In this document: positions 46,301 to 56,615 of the stretch, one piece after another
How positions within the stretch are numbered: the stretch's first letter is position 1
Layout of the letters: every line of letters begins with the position of its first letter
Source: Ptychodera flava
Lineage: Eukaryota > Hemichordata > Enteropneusta > Ptychoderidae
Assembly: GCF_041260155.1 (NCBI RefSeq)
Contig: NC_091935.1
Location: forward strand, 38,183,393-38,247,392
Length of the DNA: 64,000 nt
Direction: 5' to 3'
Translations under genes and position numbers: made by a program
The notes under the pieces: generated by a model
Databases searched by the model: none
What the model was told of the DNA's origin: nothing
What the model saw: the letters and a program-made list of their open reading frames with translations, nothing else

Positions 46301-48499
46301 TGAAAATGAGTCCCCTAAAGCGGTAGATAAGCAAAGAATTGTAAAAATTGGAGAGTCCAAATAGCTGTTCCTGAGCTGCAGTCCATCTTTACGGTAGTAT
46401 GCGCCGAAAGAGAAAGACTTAAACTTTGCTAATTCTTTCCTTAGGAATCTTTCAACCACTCACTTTCAGAATCAAGAATAAAAATCGAGGCTAACCTTGC
46501 AAATTTTGGTAACTAGAGAAACAAATAACGCAAGATTTACCGATATTTAAAATTCAAAATGGCGGCAGCCATCCCTGTGTTAACTCTATGGAGAAAAATA
46601 CAATTTTTCGAATTTAGAAATACTAAGCGGGTGAAAAGATTTCTTACATCAAGAGCTTTTAAATTAAGCCCAATAAGTGGTAGATCAGAAAAGGATTGTG
46701 ATTTGAGAGTCTAAATATTTGTCCCCGGGGCGCGTTCTACCGTAAGCCTCAACTGTTAGATCATGGTACTCACCGAAAATTAACCTTTATATAATTTCAA
46801 TATTTATTTATCACAAGACGATGAAATGTGCTGCTTTGTTTGATTGTGATTATTTTCACCCAACAAAAAGCTCTCGTTTTTGAAGATTGGAGAATCTGTA
46901 AAAGATTATATTGCATACAAGTTAAAACTGACCTTAAAAGGGGGCGTACTGTATAAAAAGAGTTTTCCGCACGAGTTAACATGTCTCTGTCTGAGAGTCA
47001 CCTGCTACAGGTAGCCCGTCCATTAAAAATTGTTACCAGCCATAAAACTATCACCTCTCATTTAAATAAATTGAAATGTCCAGGTGAAATTGTTCTTAAT
47101 TCTTTGTTTTGCAAAATGAGTGTATATTCTTTAGGGGTTCGATTGAATAGAATAATGAGTGCCCAATGTCGGTCGAATCATGTCAAAAATTCATGAACAC
47201 CAAAACTGCTTTTTGTTTGTCAGTAATATTCTCGGAGCGCTAATTCAAGTTACCTCGATGTGATTTGAATGAGCTTTTTGGACGTCAATTTTTCGAACGC
47301 TTCTCACCAAAAAACGATGATAGTGGGTAACAAACAAACCTCAGAGTTTTCTGTAAGGTAGGTCTATAGTACAACGAACAGAATAAACCGTTGATATAAA
47401 CGTGTAAAGAGAGACAGCAACTCTCAAAACAAAGCTACATACAGTGTTTTTTTTTTCTGAGCAAAGAGTATTAGTATTTGTTTCTATTTCACTTGGAAAA
47501 ATGACTAAAGTGATCCCATTAAAATGAAGTTCAGATATTCTCAGCTATCCTGAAATGTATGGTTTAGTAGAGACCGGGGAGTGTTGTATTTGACTAGAAA
47601 TATGGCCTTTACATGATTATTGATTTCTGGTGACATGTAATTTAAGGGGAAAAATTCAATGTAAAGATTTATTGTAGTCTGGAATTTAATACAGCCAAAT
47701 GTTCTCGTCAGTTTCATCTAGGTATGCAACATCACGTGCTCGTGGCCCAAGAACCGCGATGTCTGCCGCTGGATGAGGTCACCCTTCCACAGAAATTAAA
47801 AGAGAGTGGTTACGCCACTCACATGGTTGGCAAATGGCATCTTGGCTTTTGCAAGTGGGACTGCGTGCCGAATCACCGAGGATTCGATACTTTCTTCGGT
47901 AAGTCTTCAAGACTCGACCCATCTGTTACGTCTTTGCTAATTTCAAACAGAATAGGTAGACCCATAGACATGCATGAGTTGAGAAGAAAAATCATCGTTT
48001 TATCAATCCATATGGTAACCTCATCATCTAACACTTCATTAGATATGACAATATTGTTTTTCGCTTTTAAGGATTTTACCTGGCCGGCGGTGATTACTTT
48101 ACCCACACTAGACAGTGCCATGGTCACAAATTTGTAGCTTGGGACCTCAGAAATAACGACGAACCCGTGGGACCGAAATATGAAAACCAGTATTCAACAA
48201 TGTTGTATGCCCAGAAAGCCCAGGAAGTCATTCGCAGACATAATTCTGATAGGGTGAGTATATTTTCTGAAAAAGTTCTTATGATTCGTCGACGTTGGTC
48301 ACCTCTATATGTCAGTTTCGTAGCGGCTTACATTCCTAACTAGGATAGTTTTCTAAAAGGCAACCCTCGCCTTAATTCCACCGAACAATACCATTGTTAT
48401 TGCTTAAGGTAGTTCGCCCCTCGAAATCGAAAGACTTCAACATTTGCTCCTAAACGAAACTTTAAACCATTTTCTTTAAAATCAAGAATAAAAATCAGT

Positions 48500-48594
<95 letters not shown>

Positions 48595-51049
48595 CTCTCT
48601 TTCTGTATTTGTCTTTTCAAGCCGTCCACGCTCCGTTACAAGTTCCCGAACAATACTCTAACTTGTACGCAGACAAACTGAAGTCCGACGAGGAGCGAAG
48701 AATATACGCCGGTATGACGACATGTATGGACGAAGCCATCGGTAATGTTACTAGGACATTAAAGGAGACGGGACTTTGGAATAACAGCGTCATTGTCTTT
48801 TCCACTGGTAAGATAGAAAAGTGTCTTTTTTTTAAAGAAGTGAAATTGAAGATATTCAACAGATATCAGACATTCATGACAGCGGATTTAGCGATGAGGC
48901 AGTACAAGAGGCCGTGTATGGACTGTACATTCTTAAGCATAAAATCAATCAGCTTTAACCAAAGTACAAAGGCCAGCGGCATTTCTCCTACCGATCGGCA
49001 CGCACCGTCCGGTCCACACGGCTTGGTTAGGTCAGCGTAGGGAGCGTTCCTACCTGAAGATACACACTTGGCCTGTGAAGTTTATCAGCACATCATGACA
49101 TGCCAAGTACTCGGGCGAATGATAATATGATGCTAACGAGTATGAAGGGGCCATGTCCTTCATCTCTAAAGAGTTGTAGCCCATGTTTTTTGTCAATACA
49201 TAAACATTTTCTAGAAAGCACTGATTGAGCAGGATTTTGCACTCACTATACGTTATAAATGAAATGGAACGAGTTGTAATCATTCTTGACAAGAAAATTA
49301 TATATAAATCAAGTTATTACCGACAGAAAACAAATCGTAAACGCCGCAAATAACGCCGATGCATGACAAAATAAGTTTCACTGTACAACCTTACCATACC
49401 ATACATCTATGTTTACATTTTAGAAGTTGTTTTAGATTACAATCCATGTGGCGACTAGAATGACGATTACCAATATCTGTGTCTATTCTGTTTGTTAGCA
49501 GGGCTTGAGTTATGTTTGATGATAACCTAGCAAATAAGACTTGCGGCAATCCGAATAAATTGTCTTCTCGATAAAACAACACTGAGTACACTGTAGGAAC
49601 ACCTTCTTTCGACCTCTTGATTTAAAACGTCTACAAGAATGGCTCTTTGCTTGTTTTCAAAATACTTTATATCTTTGTGTTTCTTCAATATTACGCGTCT
49701 ACTTCTTGTCTACAGATAACGGTGGTTCGCGTATTTTCGGTGCTAGCAATTGGCCGCTCAGGGGCCAAAAGGGTGCCCTCTACGAAGGCGGTGTGAGAGG
49801 TCCGGGTTTCGTCACCAGTCCGTTGTTGAATCCCAGTGTCCGGGGAACAGCGAACAGAGAGCTGCTGTATGTCGGTGATTGGTTGCCAACGTTCGTACAC
49901 CTGGCAGGAGGCACAACTGAAGGCACAAAGCCATTGGATGGTGTTAACCAATGGGAAACGATCAGGTATCATCTTACGTGGTTAATTACGACACATTGTG
50001 AAGTCTGTATTTCTGCAGGTACAATTTTATAGTTCAGTCCTATTAAACGGATTGATTACAAAGTAGGTCGACGGTCTCTGGCCGATGGACCACCCTTGGC
50101 CAGCGAAGTTTGTACAATTTTTGTAAAATTTCAGAACTTCATCAGCCTTAAATTACTTTCGGTTAATCTTACAGCTGCACAACCTGCTTATTAAGTAACC
50201 AAATTAGCCATCTGAAACACCTTTTTTGGCGATAACGGAAGGCCTAAATTGAAGCTCTCATGCACGGTGTTTTCTTTCCTTGTATTTTTCAAGCCAGGGT
50301 ACGAAGTCAGCCCGTAAGGAAATAGTGCACAACATTGACCCACTGCGAGATTTGACACGTCGGCCAATCGGTGAACCTTACACTGAGGACGTCCCCTTCG
50401 ATGTACGAGTAGCGGCGTCCATCAGGGTTGGACACTGGAAGCTTCTCACTGGTCAGAAAGGTAAGGACTTAGTAAAAGTGTGTAGAAATCTGCTGTCAGT
50501 GTGTAACTAGGGAAACAAACTATCGCAAAATGAAAGGTAGAGTACTCCTGAAGGACAGATATTTGGACTCCCCAGTTTACAATACCTTTTTGGTATGTTG
50601 CTTACTGAGCATTGAAGCTTTGACACGGTCGTCTTTTTTGCGTGCCAAATAGAAATGCATTCGTACTCAGTCATTTTAAACGTGAATTATGTACTCGGAC
50701 GCAAATGTGTATGTATTGCGCTGAGAGTTAAACCCAGTCGTATTAACTTTTTTTATCGGCATAATCTCTAGTCACTTTATTCGATTCAGGTGACCATAGA
50801 TGGACTACTCCCTCTGACAAAGGTTACAAAGAGGAAGAATCCGAGCATGGAATCGTCGTCCTGTTCCACATCATGGCTGACCCGGAGGAACGGAACGACC
50901 TTTCAACCTGTCGACCAGATATTGTGAATAGACTGCTCACTAGACTCAGCTTTCACAACAAAATGGTGGTGTTGCCAGAGGAAGTGGTTTCCAACCTCCA
51001 TCAGGCGGATCCCTTGAATTTCAACATGTCATGGACACCGTGGCTATAG
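43394..51049 (+). CDS. arylsulfatase B-like gene 4 (seven exons, intact, 500 aa)
   Basis: Exons: 43394-43636, 47712-47898, 48072-48253, 48594-48807, 49716-49965, 50294-50460, 50790-51049. The chosen start [18 protein letters not shown] is a clean signal peptide shared with gene 5; an in-frame Met at 43346 would add 16 residues and is not conserved as a start. Catalytic set: Asp30-Asp31, Cys68 in [14 protein letters not shown], Lys122/His124, His216, Asp276-Asn277 and Lys294. For exon 2 the acceptor cgtcag|TTTCATCTAGG keeps phase 0 and gives FHLGMQHH, in line with the paralogues. SKPNIIF and CTPTR separate it from genes 1-3, so it forms a second subgroup with gene 5. Exon 4 follows directly on a (CT)n tract. 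Predicted signal-peptide-bearing glycan sulfatase. Confidence 0.92.
44540..44690 (+). mobile_element. short deleted copy of the TTAAGGTAG MITE family
   Basis: CAGTATGCGACTCGAAATGA, GACTTAAAGCTCTGCTCAAA, GATCAGAAAAGAATTGTAGA and AAGGCGCATGCTACCTTAA match both ends of the longer copies at 46096-46746, with the middle missing. It lies in intron 1 of gene 4. Confidence 0.6.
44919..45035. repeat. (GAAT)n and adjacent retroposon-like tail
   Basis: About 63 bp of GAAT is followed by TTTATAACTGCAACAGGTCT and TCAACTGGAACAATTCTGCC. The duplicate at about 60800-60855 keeps the second part but not the expanded GAAT. This is consistent with the end of an old retroposon; the family is not identified. Confidence 0.5.
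46096..46746 (+). mobile_element. two tandem units of a TTAAGGTAG-type MITE
   Basis: The block opens CTTAAGGTCGTTCGCGCCTC and ends GGCGCGTTCTACCGTAAG, an inverted match. A shared middle terminus (TTTACGGTAGTATGCGCCG, about 46391-46409) shows two units head to tail. Each contains GAAAGACTTAAAC, AAACTTTCAACCA, GAGAAACAAAT and TTACCGATATTT-like sequence. Related copies are at 44540-44690, 48403-48500, 51127-51493 and 62922-63258. No coding capacity. Confidence 0.7.
48403..48500 (+). mobile_element. 5' fragment of the TTAAGGTAG MITE in intron 3 of gene 4
   Basis: CTTAAGGTAGTTCGCCCCTC, GAAAGACTTCAACATTTGCT and AATCAAGAATAAAAATCAGTG match the left third of the family. The element is cut off by the (CT)n tract that runs into exon 4. 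Confidence 0.65.
48501..48593 (+). promoter_or_regulatory. (CT)n tract serving as polypyrimidine tract and acceptor of exon 4
   Basis: Some 45 CT dinucleotides end in CAG, and exon 4 of gene 4 begins on the next base (CCT CTC TTT = PLF). In the paralogues the same acceptor has a short, mixed pyrimidine tract. The dinucleotide run is therefore both a microsatellite and the splice signal. Confidence 0.85.
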
Positions 51050-51501
51050 TATATAGCATGCAGAGCCACCTTGAACTCACCACAGCACCCTTGCCTTATA
51101 GATGGATTTGGGTCAATAGAAGGATTTTAGTGAGCCTAATGAGCAAAAGCGTCTCGGGGACAGATATTCCCAGAGGGGGTATTCGAACTCTCAAATATTT
51201 ACAACTCTTTTCAGATGACGGACGGGTCATTTCAAAGCTTTAGAGTAAAACATCACTGTCTTAGTCTTTCGAAAATTCAAAATTGCATTCCACCATGGAG
51301 TTAACACAGGAATGGCGGCAATTTTTAATTTTAAATATCAGTAAATGTTAGGTAATTTGTTTCTGTAGTACCAAACTTTGCACGGTGACCCCTGATTTTT
51401 ATTTTTGATTTGGTAAGGGAATGGTATGTTTCATTGAGGAAAGTTTGAGTAAAAGTTTAAAATCTTTCACTTTCAAGGCGTACGTACTGCTTAACAAACA
51501 A

Positions 51502-51557
<56 letters not shown>

Positions 51558-52820
51558 ATATTCATTGCATTCACTGTTTCTACATCACTAGACTGGTATA
51601 AAATGCTCCATTGGGTCTTGGTCGGACCTTCACTACTAGTATCTCGACAAAGTGGGATGATTAATTTGCTCTTTAATGTGCTCCCTGACCGTCAATTACT
51701 ACAAATCACAAATATTTCAATCATGTCAATTTATAAATATTGATACATCATATTGTCCTCGCAACCGAATGCATAAAAAAGATCGCGATCCCTGGTCCAT
51801 TGACATTCACGAGGAGAAACCGACGACCCAAGTCTGTCGCTGAAGTTTTTGAACAGTTTAGTGAACTCACAAACACCAGTTTGACAAACGTTTAAGTCTC
51901 ACTTTCGAAGTGCGAATTATAGCGATTTATAAAACAGGCATATAACCACTTAGAAAGCAAATCTGTTTGTACGGCATTGAAGCAGAGTATTTCGACAAGA
52001 GATATTTCTATCACCTATTTATGTGTACTTTTCATACAATGAACTGCAACATTGGGAAAGTTTAGCTTTGGTAAGCAATGGGCTGTTTTCATTGCTGATG
52101 GAGTTCTGCCACCATTAAAAGTAAATCAAATAAACTTAGTAGTGCAGATAACACAAATATTATGCACTTTGGTATAAAACTTGGCACAGCGTACACATGG
52201 TGATTTTTTTAGATATGTAGCAAAGTCGTCAGCGCCCACTGTTGGCCAAAAAAGGAAACATTTCCACCATTCTCGGTCAATTTTATTACAATTGACTGAT
52301 TGATGTTCATGTTGTTATTTTGCTTAAATGGTATCTTTGATTTGAATGATTGTTCATAAATCCTGTTCTATGTATCAACCAGAGGATCTGAATCTTTAGA
52401 CTGTCAACATGGCGTGTAACTGTACGTTGTGCATTGAAAATTTGACATAATTTGAAAAAGGTGTGATGGTGGCATACACAAAAACATTATTCCGGAAAAT
52501 AAAGATGATACTTCGAAAGTTATTCACTGGAATCTGAATACAAGTACATATGTACGTCTTAAAAACATTTTGCCTTGCCAAGTCTATGATGGCGTGTTCT
52601 GCCGTAAATTGTGCTCACTGAATGCAAATGAACAATTCCTGGTATTCTATGGCTGAGGTAAAGCAATGAGTAGGTGCGAGCTATATGGTAAACAAAGACC
52701 TGAACACATATGAGAGGTGCACTTTGTACCAGTGCATAGTAGTATCGTTTATATTTAACCGTTATTCAAGAAACATAATGTACAAAACTCATCTTGGCAC
52801 ATCCACAAAAGTGTCTATGA
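51050..52820. other. intergenic between gene 4 and the Penelope-like element
   Basis: It contains a reversed TTAAGGTAG MITE (about 51127-51493) that starts some 80 bases after the gene 4 stop, and a (GT)n tract at 51505-51555. 51556-52820 shows no gene or clear repeat. Confidence 0.7.
51127..51493 (-). mobile_element. TTAAGGTAG MITE copy in the 3' flank of gene 4
   Basis: In reverse it begins GTTAAGCAGTACGTACGCCT, followed by TGAAAGTGAAAGATTTTAAA, and contains GGTGCACC-type flanks, TTACAGAAACAAATTACC and AATTGCCGCCATTCCTGTGT; it ends CTGTCCCCGAGACGC. The same order is seen in the longer copies at 46096-46746. It may lie in the 3' UTR of gene 4. Confidence 0.6.
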
Positions 52821-53082
52821 AAATAATCGCAATCATACCAATCCATAATCCAATAACACTAGGTCAAAATTTGTAAGACAATAGTTGTAAACATAGACAC
52901 AAAACAGCACAGAAGAGACAGTAAATAGACGGTACAAACAAAGTCAAATTCATGAAAGAAAGATATATGGACCTCTGGCCAAAAGACCAAGAAGTGATGT
53001 CAGGTGTTTCGAAAATAGTAAGCGCATCCTGCCCCACATGTGGCACCCGCCATATATCAATCTGTAAGTCAGATAGGTAGTG
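52821..53082 (-). repeat. downstream (3') terminal repeat of the Penelope-like element
   Basis: 262 bp, no difference seen from 56172-56433. Long direct repeats of this kind in Penelope-like elements are termed pseudo-LTRs and arise from tandem arrangement of copies; they are not retroviral LTRs. Confidence 0.9.
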
Positions 53083-53152
53083 GTCACTAACTAAGGCCCA
53101 ATGTCACCGATGCCATCAGTGATCATTTGTCGAAGAGAGATATTGTATTTAT

Positions 53153-53854
53153 CTACCAGCTTGCGATACCTGCCAAAAAGCGTTTGAATGTAGAGACAAG
53201 TCTTGCTCTGGTGTAACCTTGATTTAACAGTTTGAAAGAGAGATGGCCATGTCTCTCTACAAAATCACCATATGAACTGCATGCTCTTGCATATCGTATA
53301 AGCTGGGAAATGTATACCCCATAAGCAGGTGAGAGTGGAATATTACTGATGAGGTGTGGAAAATTAATTATACTAAAGTTGAAATCATCTCTCTTGTCAT
53401 ATAGCCTAGTAGAAAGGTGACCATTGGAGTCAAATTCAAGTAAAATGTCCAGATATGAAGCAGAAGAGGCCGTTTCTGTAGTTTCTTTAATCTCCAATTC
53501 TGGAGGATAAATCATAGCGAGATATTTACTGAATTCAGAGTTATTCAATGAAATAACATCGTCTATGTATCTAAATGTTAGGTTGAAAGTACGAGCTACA
53601 GAGACCTTTTTCTGCTTGATAAGGTTCTGGATAAATTCTGCCTCGTATGAGAACAGAAATAAGTCGGCAAGTAAGGGAGCACAGTTAGTGCCCATGGGAA
53701 TTCCTATACACTGTTGGAAAATGTGTCCTCCAAATTCAACAAATATGTTGTCAATGAGGAAATCAAGCATACTGATAATGTCTTTCTCGGTATAAAACAC
53801 TTTAGCATTAGTTGTATTTTTAACAAAATATGTAGAATTATACCCTAATACCAC
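53153..53854 (-). CDS. Penelope-like element, RT catalytic and thumb part
   Basis: A 233-residue frame. Residues 50-72 are the motif B region (GIPMGTNCAPLLADLFLFSY) and residues 95-100 are RYIDDV with the two catalytic aspartates (98, 99). These are followed by YLDILLEF and a carboxy-terminal thumb-like region ending LAGIASW. No GIY-YIG follows, which separates it from classical Penelope elements. Confidence 0.85.
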   Translation of the reverse strand: MVLGYNSTYFVKNTTNAKVFYTEKDIISMLDFLIDNIFVEFGGHIFQQCIGIPMGTNCAPLLADLFLFSYEAEFIQNLIKQKKVSVARTFNLTFRYIDDVISLNNSEFSKYLAMIYPPELEIKETTETASSASYLDILLEFDSNGHLSTRLYDKRDDFNFSIINFPHLISNIPLSPAYGVYISQLIRYARACSSYGDFVERHGHLSFKLLNQGYTRARLVSTFKRFLAGIASW

Positions 53855-53921
53855 ATATTTGTAACGGCGTGAACCGTTTTGTAGAAAAATGCTTGGTTGA
53901 TGATGTTTTTCAAGCGTTCTT

Positions 53922-55733
53922 TCAATTTATCATGTGGTATTGTGGTATACAATGTGAAAAATCGAAAGTTTTAATAGATGTTATTTTTGAAACAGATCTT
54001 GATTTCAAATTTTCCAAGAGTTCCTTCGAATTTTTTAATATCCACATTTGATTTATACCACTCCGAGAAAAGACAACATCACAGTATGATTGAAGTCCCC
54101 GTTTAACAGTACAAAGAACAGAAGTCAGTATCTTCGATAACTCTGTTGTTGAACATTTTGAAGATCCTGCGATAAACCTAGCTTTGTAAGGTGTTTTGTG
54201 GAGCTTTGGTATCCAGTATAAGCTAGGCAACTTATTATGGTCATCCTTTGTTGTTATATTAAAATTATCCATGAATGACTTATGGTTTGCCAAAATTTCA
54301 GATTTGTTGAACATTGATTGTCTGTAAGTGGAGTTGGTTGAGGTCTTAGTTACACCAAGTTCGTCTATAAGACATTCAAAATAATACTTCTTACAGACAA
54401 ATACAATGTTATTGGCAGCTTTATCAGCAGGGACGACAACATATTTGTCATGGATATCATTCAAACACTTAACAGCATCAGGATCTTTAAATACAGAATA
54501 GGGTCTTCTGAAAAAATGTGATCTTAGTCGACCAATACGGCCACGCACTATTTTCCTAACAGATTTGACCCATTCTGACAGTGTGTCCAACTCTACATCC
54601 TCCCTTTTAGCCCATTTCCTGGCATAATCTTCAACTGAGTCCATAATGATCTTAAAATTATGGTTCCAGTTGATCCTGCGAGGTTCTCTGAACTTGGGTC
54701 CACAAGATAATATCTTACGAAGGTGGTGATGTTCAACCAAGTTCAGATCACCAGTGATGACATGGCCAACTGGAGTATATTTGAAGGGAGATGTAGAGCA
54801 GTCACAGGATGCTGGTGTTTGAAGGAATTCACCAATTTTTAAGTGCCGCAATGCCTTATTGTAATTGAATATTTTATTGGATATTGTCTTGGTGTATTGA
54901 TATGACAGAATAGGTACAGACTGGTTCTTAAAGTATACAGGTATAGTTGATGTAACCTTTTTGTTGTGTAGTATATTGCTGATATTAATGGCATCAATTC
55001 CTTTGTTAGTAAATGGAAGATGTATGAAATGACGATGATCATCAGTCATAGGTTCAGCACGAACAGGCTTGTATAGTCTGTATAGTGCAATGTCAGCAAT
55101 AATACTAACCAGTCTGTACGGTTGTTTGTTCGGATCAGTCAAAGACAATCCCAATGCATAGACATGCAACCTTCTCAAGTCCTTGATGGAAAGAGCAAAT
55201 AATGAAGTACGAATGTGATGGAGACCTAAAGGCTTCTGCAATAAAAGAAGCAGTTCATGAAATTTGTCATGGCAATTGGATGTAGCTGATGTATCCAATT
55301 TAGGCCGATGGTAACGCCTATGTCCATGACTACGTCTTCTACGGACAGAAGACTCATTCACTTCTGAACAACCAGGACTTGAGAGATTGCCTATATCTTT
55401 GATGTTGTCATTACAACCATAAGGCATTGCGGTACCTAACTGTCTAATCCAGTGGTATTCTCTCTGTCTACGGAATGGTGAACTAAGTGTGGGGCTGTTG
55501 GTTGGATGGTATATTTTTTCAAGAATACGGACACGCATAGACAAAGTGGAGTGATCGTCCTGGTTAAAATGCTTATAAAGTTGCACATCCAAAGATCGAT
55601 TCACTCCACTGCGATGTCCGTTCATTCTAGATCGTAAGCTGTTTCCTGTTTCACCAACATAAATGAGCCCGCACAATGAACACTCAATTCCATAGATTAC
55701 GTTTTTGTTGTGCAATTCAGAGGTTCCAGACAT
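53922..55733 (-). CDS. Penelope-like element, GIY-YIG nuclease plus RT amino-terminal part
   Basis: A 603-residue frame. Residues about 10-95 form a GIY-YIG domain: NVIYGIECSLCGLIYVGETG, then RSRMNGHRSG with the expected Arg and His, and later RREYHWI-type sequence (RQREYHWIRQLGT) with the Glu. The CSLCG pair inside the domain fits an inserted zinc finger. A basic linker (VRRRRSHGHRRYHRPK) follows. The RT begins with the Penelope hallmark VVVPADKAANNIVFVCKK, then KLPSLYWIPKLHKTPYKARF and KTFDFS, the motif A aspartate region. The first Met is not necessarily a natural start because the domain continues from the preceding frame. Confidence 0.85.
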   Translation of the reverse strand: MSGTSELHNKNVIYGIECSLCGLIYVGETGNSLRSRMNGHRSGVNRSLDVQLYKHFNQDDHSTLSMRVRILEKIYHPTNSPTLSSPFRRQREYHWIRQLGTAMPYGCNDNIKDIGNLSSPGCSEVNESSVRRRRSHGHRRYHRPKLDTSATSNCHDKFHELLLLLQKPLGLHHIRTSLFALSIKDLRRLHVYALGLSLTDPNKQPYRLVSIIADIALYRLYKPVRAEPMTDDHRHFIHLPFTNKGIDAINISNILHNKKVTSTIPVYFKNQSVPILSYQYTKTISNKIFNYNKALRHLKIGEFLQTPASCDCSTSPFKYTPVGHVITGDLNLVEHHHLRKILSCGPKFREPRRINWNHNFKIIMDSVEDYARKWAKREDVELDTLSEWVKSVRKIVRGRIGRLRSHFFRRPYSVFKDPDAVKCLNDIHDKYVVVPADKAANNIVFVCKKYYFECLIDELGVTKTSTNSTYRQSMFNKSEILANHKSFMDNFNITTKDDHNKLPSLYWIPKLHKTPYKARFIAGSSKCSTTELSKILTSVLCTVKRGLQSYCDVVFSRSGINQMWILKNSKELLENLKSRSVSKITSIKTFDFSHCIPQYHMIN

Positions 55734-55755
55734 TTGGTAGAATAGGTCTTACCTG

Positions 55756-56187
55756 TCAACTACTACTGAACTGTTCTGTAGTGATGAGCATACTACAGGT
55801 TTTGCAGTTTTTAATACCACACTTTGTGATAGAACCTGTATAATCACAAGCTGGAGATGACTTTAAACAGTCCGTCAGTAGCAATTTGCATGGTTTAATT
55901 GTCTGGTAGCTTTCTCCATTTCTGTGATAAAAATTGCCCTCTGATTGCACGTATGATGTCTTAGTAACATCCCGAAGGATAATCCGAGGGACACACGGAT
56001 TTTGAGCTACTGTGCCCGTGTAGCTGGTCGGGACCTTGTTAACCCGGGCGACGTCCCAGCCGGTATGAATATATCTCTTATACAGTCCTTCATTATCATG
56101 TACAAGTACCAGGTGGATGATGCCCTCGGGGACAATATGTCCACCAGCAGGAGCATCGACCTGGTCGTAGTAAATAATCGCAATCAT
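55756..56187 (-). CDS. Penelope-like element, amino-terminal Cys-rich region
   Basis: This 143-residue frame begins MIAIIYYDQVD inside the terminal repeat and ends in a cysteine cluster (CLKSSPACDYTG, TKCGIKNCKTC). Such a CxxxxCxxC cluster directly before a GIY-YIG domain is common in Naiad-like proteins and may bind zinc. It is adjacent to the GIY-YIG frame and very probably part of the same original polyprotein. Confidence 0.7.
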   Translation of the reverse strand: MIAIIYYDQVDAPAGGHIVPEGIIHLVLVHDNEGLYKRYIHTGWDVARVNKVPTSYTGTVAQNPCVPRIILRDVTKTSYVQSEGNFYHRNGESYQTIKPCKLLLTDCLKSSPACDYTGSITKCGIKNCKTCSMLITTEQFSSS

Positions 56188-56433
56188 ACCAATCCATAAT
56201 CCAATAACACTAGGTCAAAATTTGTAAGACAATAGTTGTAAACATAGACACAAAACAGCACAGAAGAGACAGTAAATAGACGGTACAAACAAAGTCAAAT
56301 TCATGAAAGAAAGATATATGGACCTCTGGCCAAAAGACCAAGAAGTGATGTCAGGTGTTTCGAAAATAGTAAGCGCATCCTGCCCCACATGTGGCACCCG
56401 CCATATATCAATCTGTAAGTCAGATAGGTAGTG
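56172..56433 (-). repeat. upstream (5') terminal repeat of the Penelope-like element
   Basis: 262 bp, identical to 52821-53082. In element orientation it starts CACTACCTATCTGACTTACA and ends ATGATTGCGATTATTT. The start codon of the first open frame lies inside its 3' end. It contains a short open frame [20 protein letters not shown] that is unlikely to be a gene. Confidence 0.9.
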
Positions 56434-56517
56434 ACATTGTTTCTTTAAAGTGTAATTAGCAATGAGGAAGAACTACATAAAGTATACGTTTTTGTATTTT
56501 AATAGAGAGAGAGAGTT

Positions 56518-56615
<98 letters not shown>

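Larger units (their letters stand above)
43040..47440. repeat. ~4.4-kb segmental duplication, copy 1 (partner 59500-63960)
   Basis: The 5' flank, exon 1 and almost all of intron 1 of gene 4 recur around exon 1 of gene 5, for example GAGCCACCTGCTTCCATAC at about 43100 and 59570, and TTTATGAAGTGTTTGATA at about 45380 and 62480. The copies differ by substitutions, a roughly 1.3-kb insertion in copy 2 and one extra MITE unit in copy 1. Confidence 0.85.
52821..56433 (-). mobile_element. Penelope-like retroelement with N-terminal GIY-YIG (Naiad-type)
   Basis: A 3.6-kb element on the minus strand, bounded by identical 262-bp direct repeats. In 5'-3' order it carries a Cys-rich amino-terminal region, a GIY-YIG nuclease domain, a long linker and a Penelope-type reverse transcriptase (VVVPADKAANNIVFVCKK, LYWIPKLHKTPYKARFIAGS, GIPMGTNCAPLLADLFLFSY, FRYIDD). 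Classical Penelope and Athena-type elements have GIY-YIG at the C-terminus or lack it; the amino-terminal position with Cys-rich motifs is that of the permuted Chlamys/Naiad clade. The coding region is now divided among three frames, so this copy appears inactive. Identical terminal repeats argue for recent insertion. A lone terminal repeat lies at 28697-28933. Confidence 0.85.

Noticed and set aside
47724-48137. Start of a separate sulfatase at [11 protein letters not shown]
   Set aside because: This Met is internal to exon 2, which begins at 47712 after cgtcag and follows exon 1 in phase. The frame past 47898 is intron.
48498-49040. A 180-residue frame starting MLSLSLSL and containing sulfatase exon 4
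   Set aside because: The Leu-Ser run is the (CT)n tract before the splice acceptor, and the tail is intron 4 sequence. Only 48594-48807 is exon.
52821-53082. Hammerhead ribozyme in the terminal repeat, as reported for many Penelope-like elements
   Set aside because: On neither strand could I find a CTGATGA core with a properly placed GAAA and cleavage site. A covariance-model search would settle it.
52821-56433. LTR retrotransposon, suggested by long direct terminal repeats
   Set aside because: The reverse transcriptase and GIY-YIG domain are of Penelope type. No gag, protease, RNase H or integrase sequence is visible, and the repeats do not show TG..CA ends.
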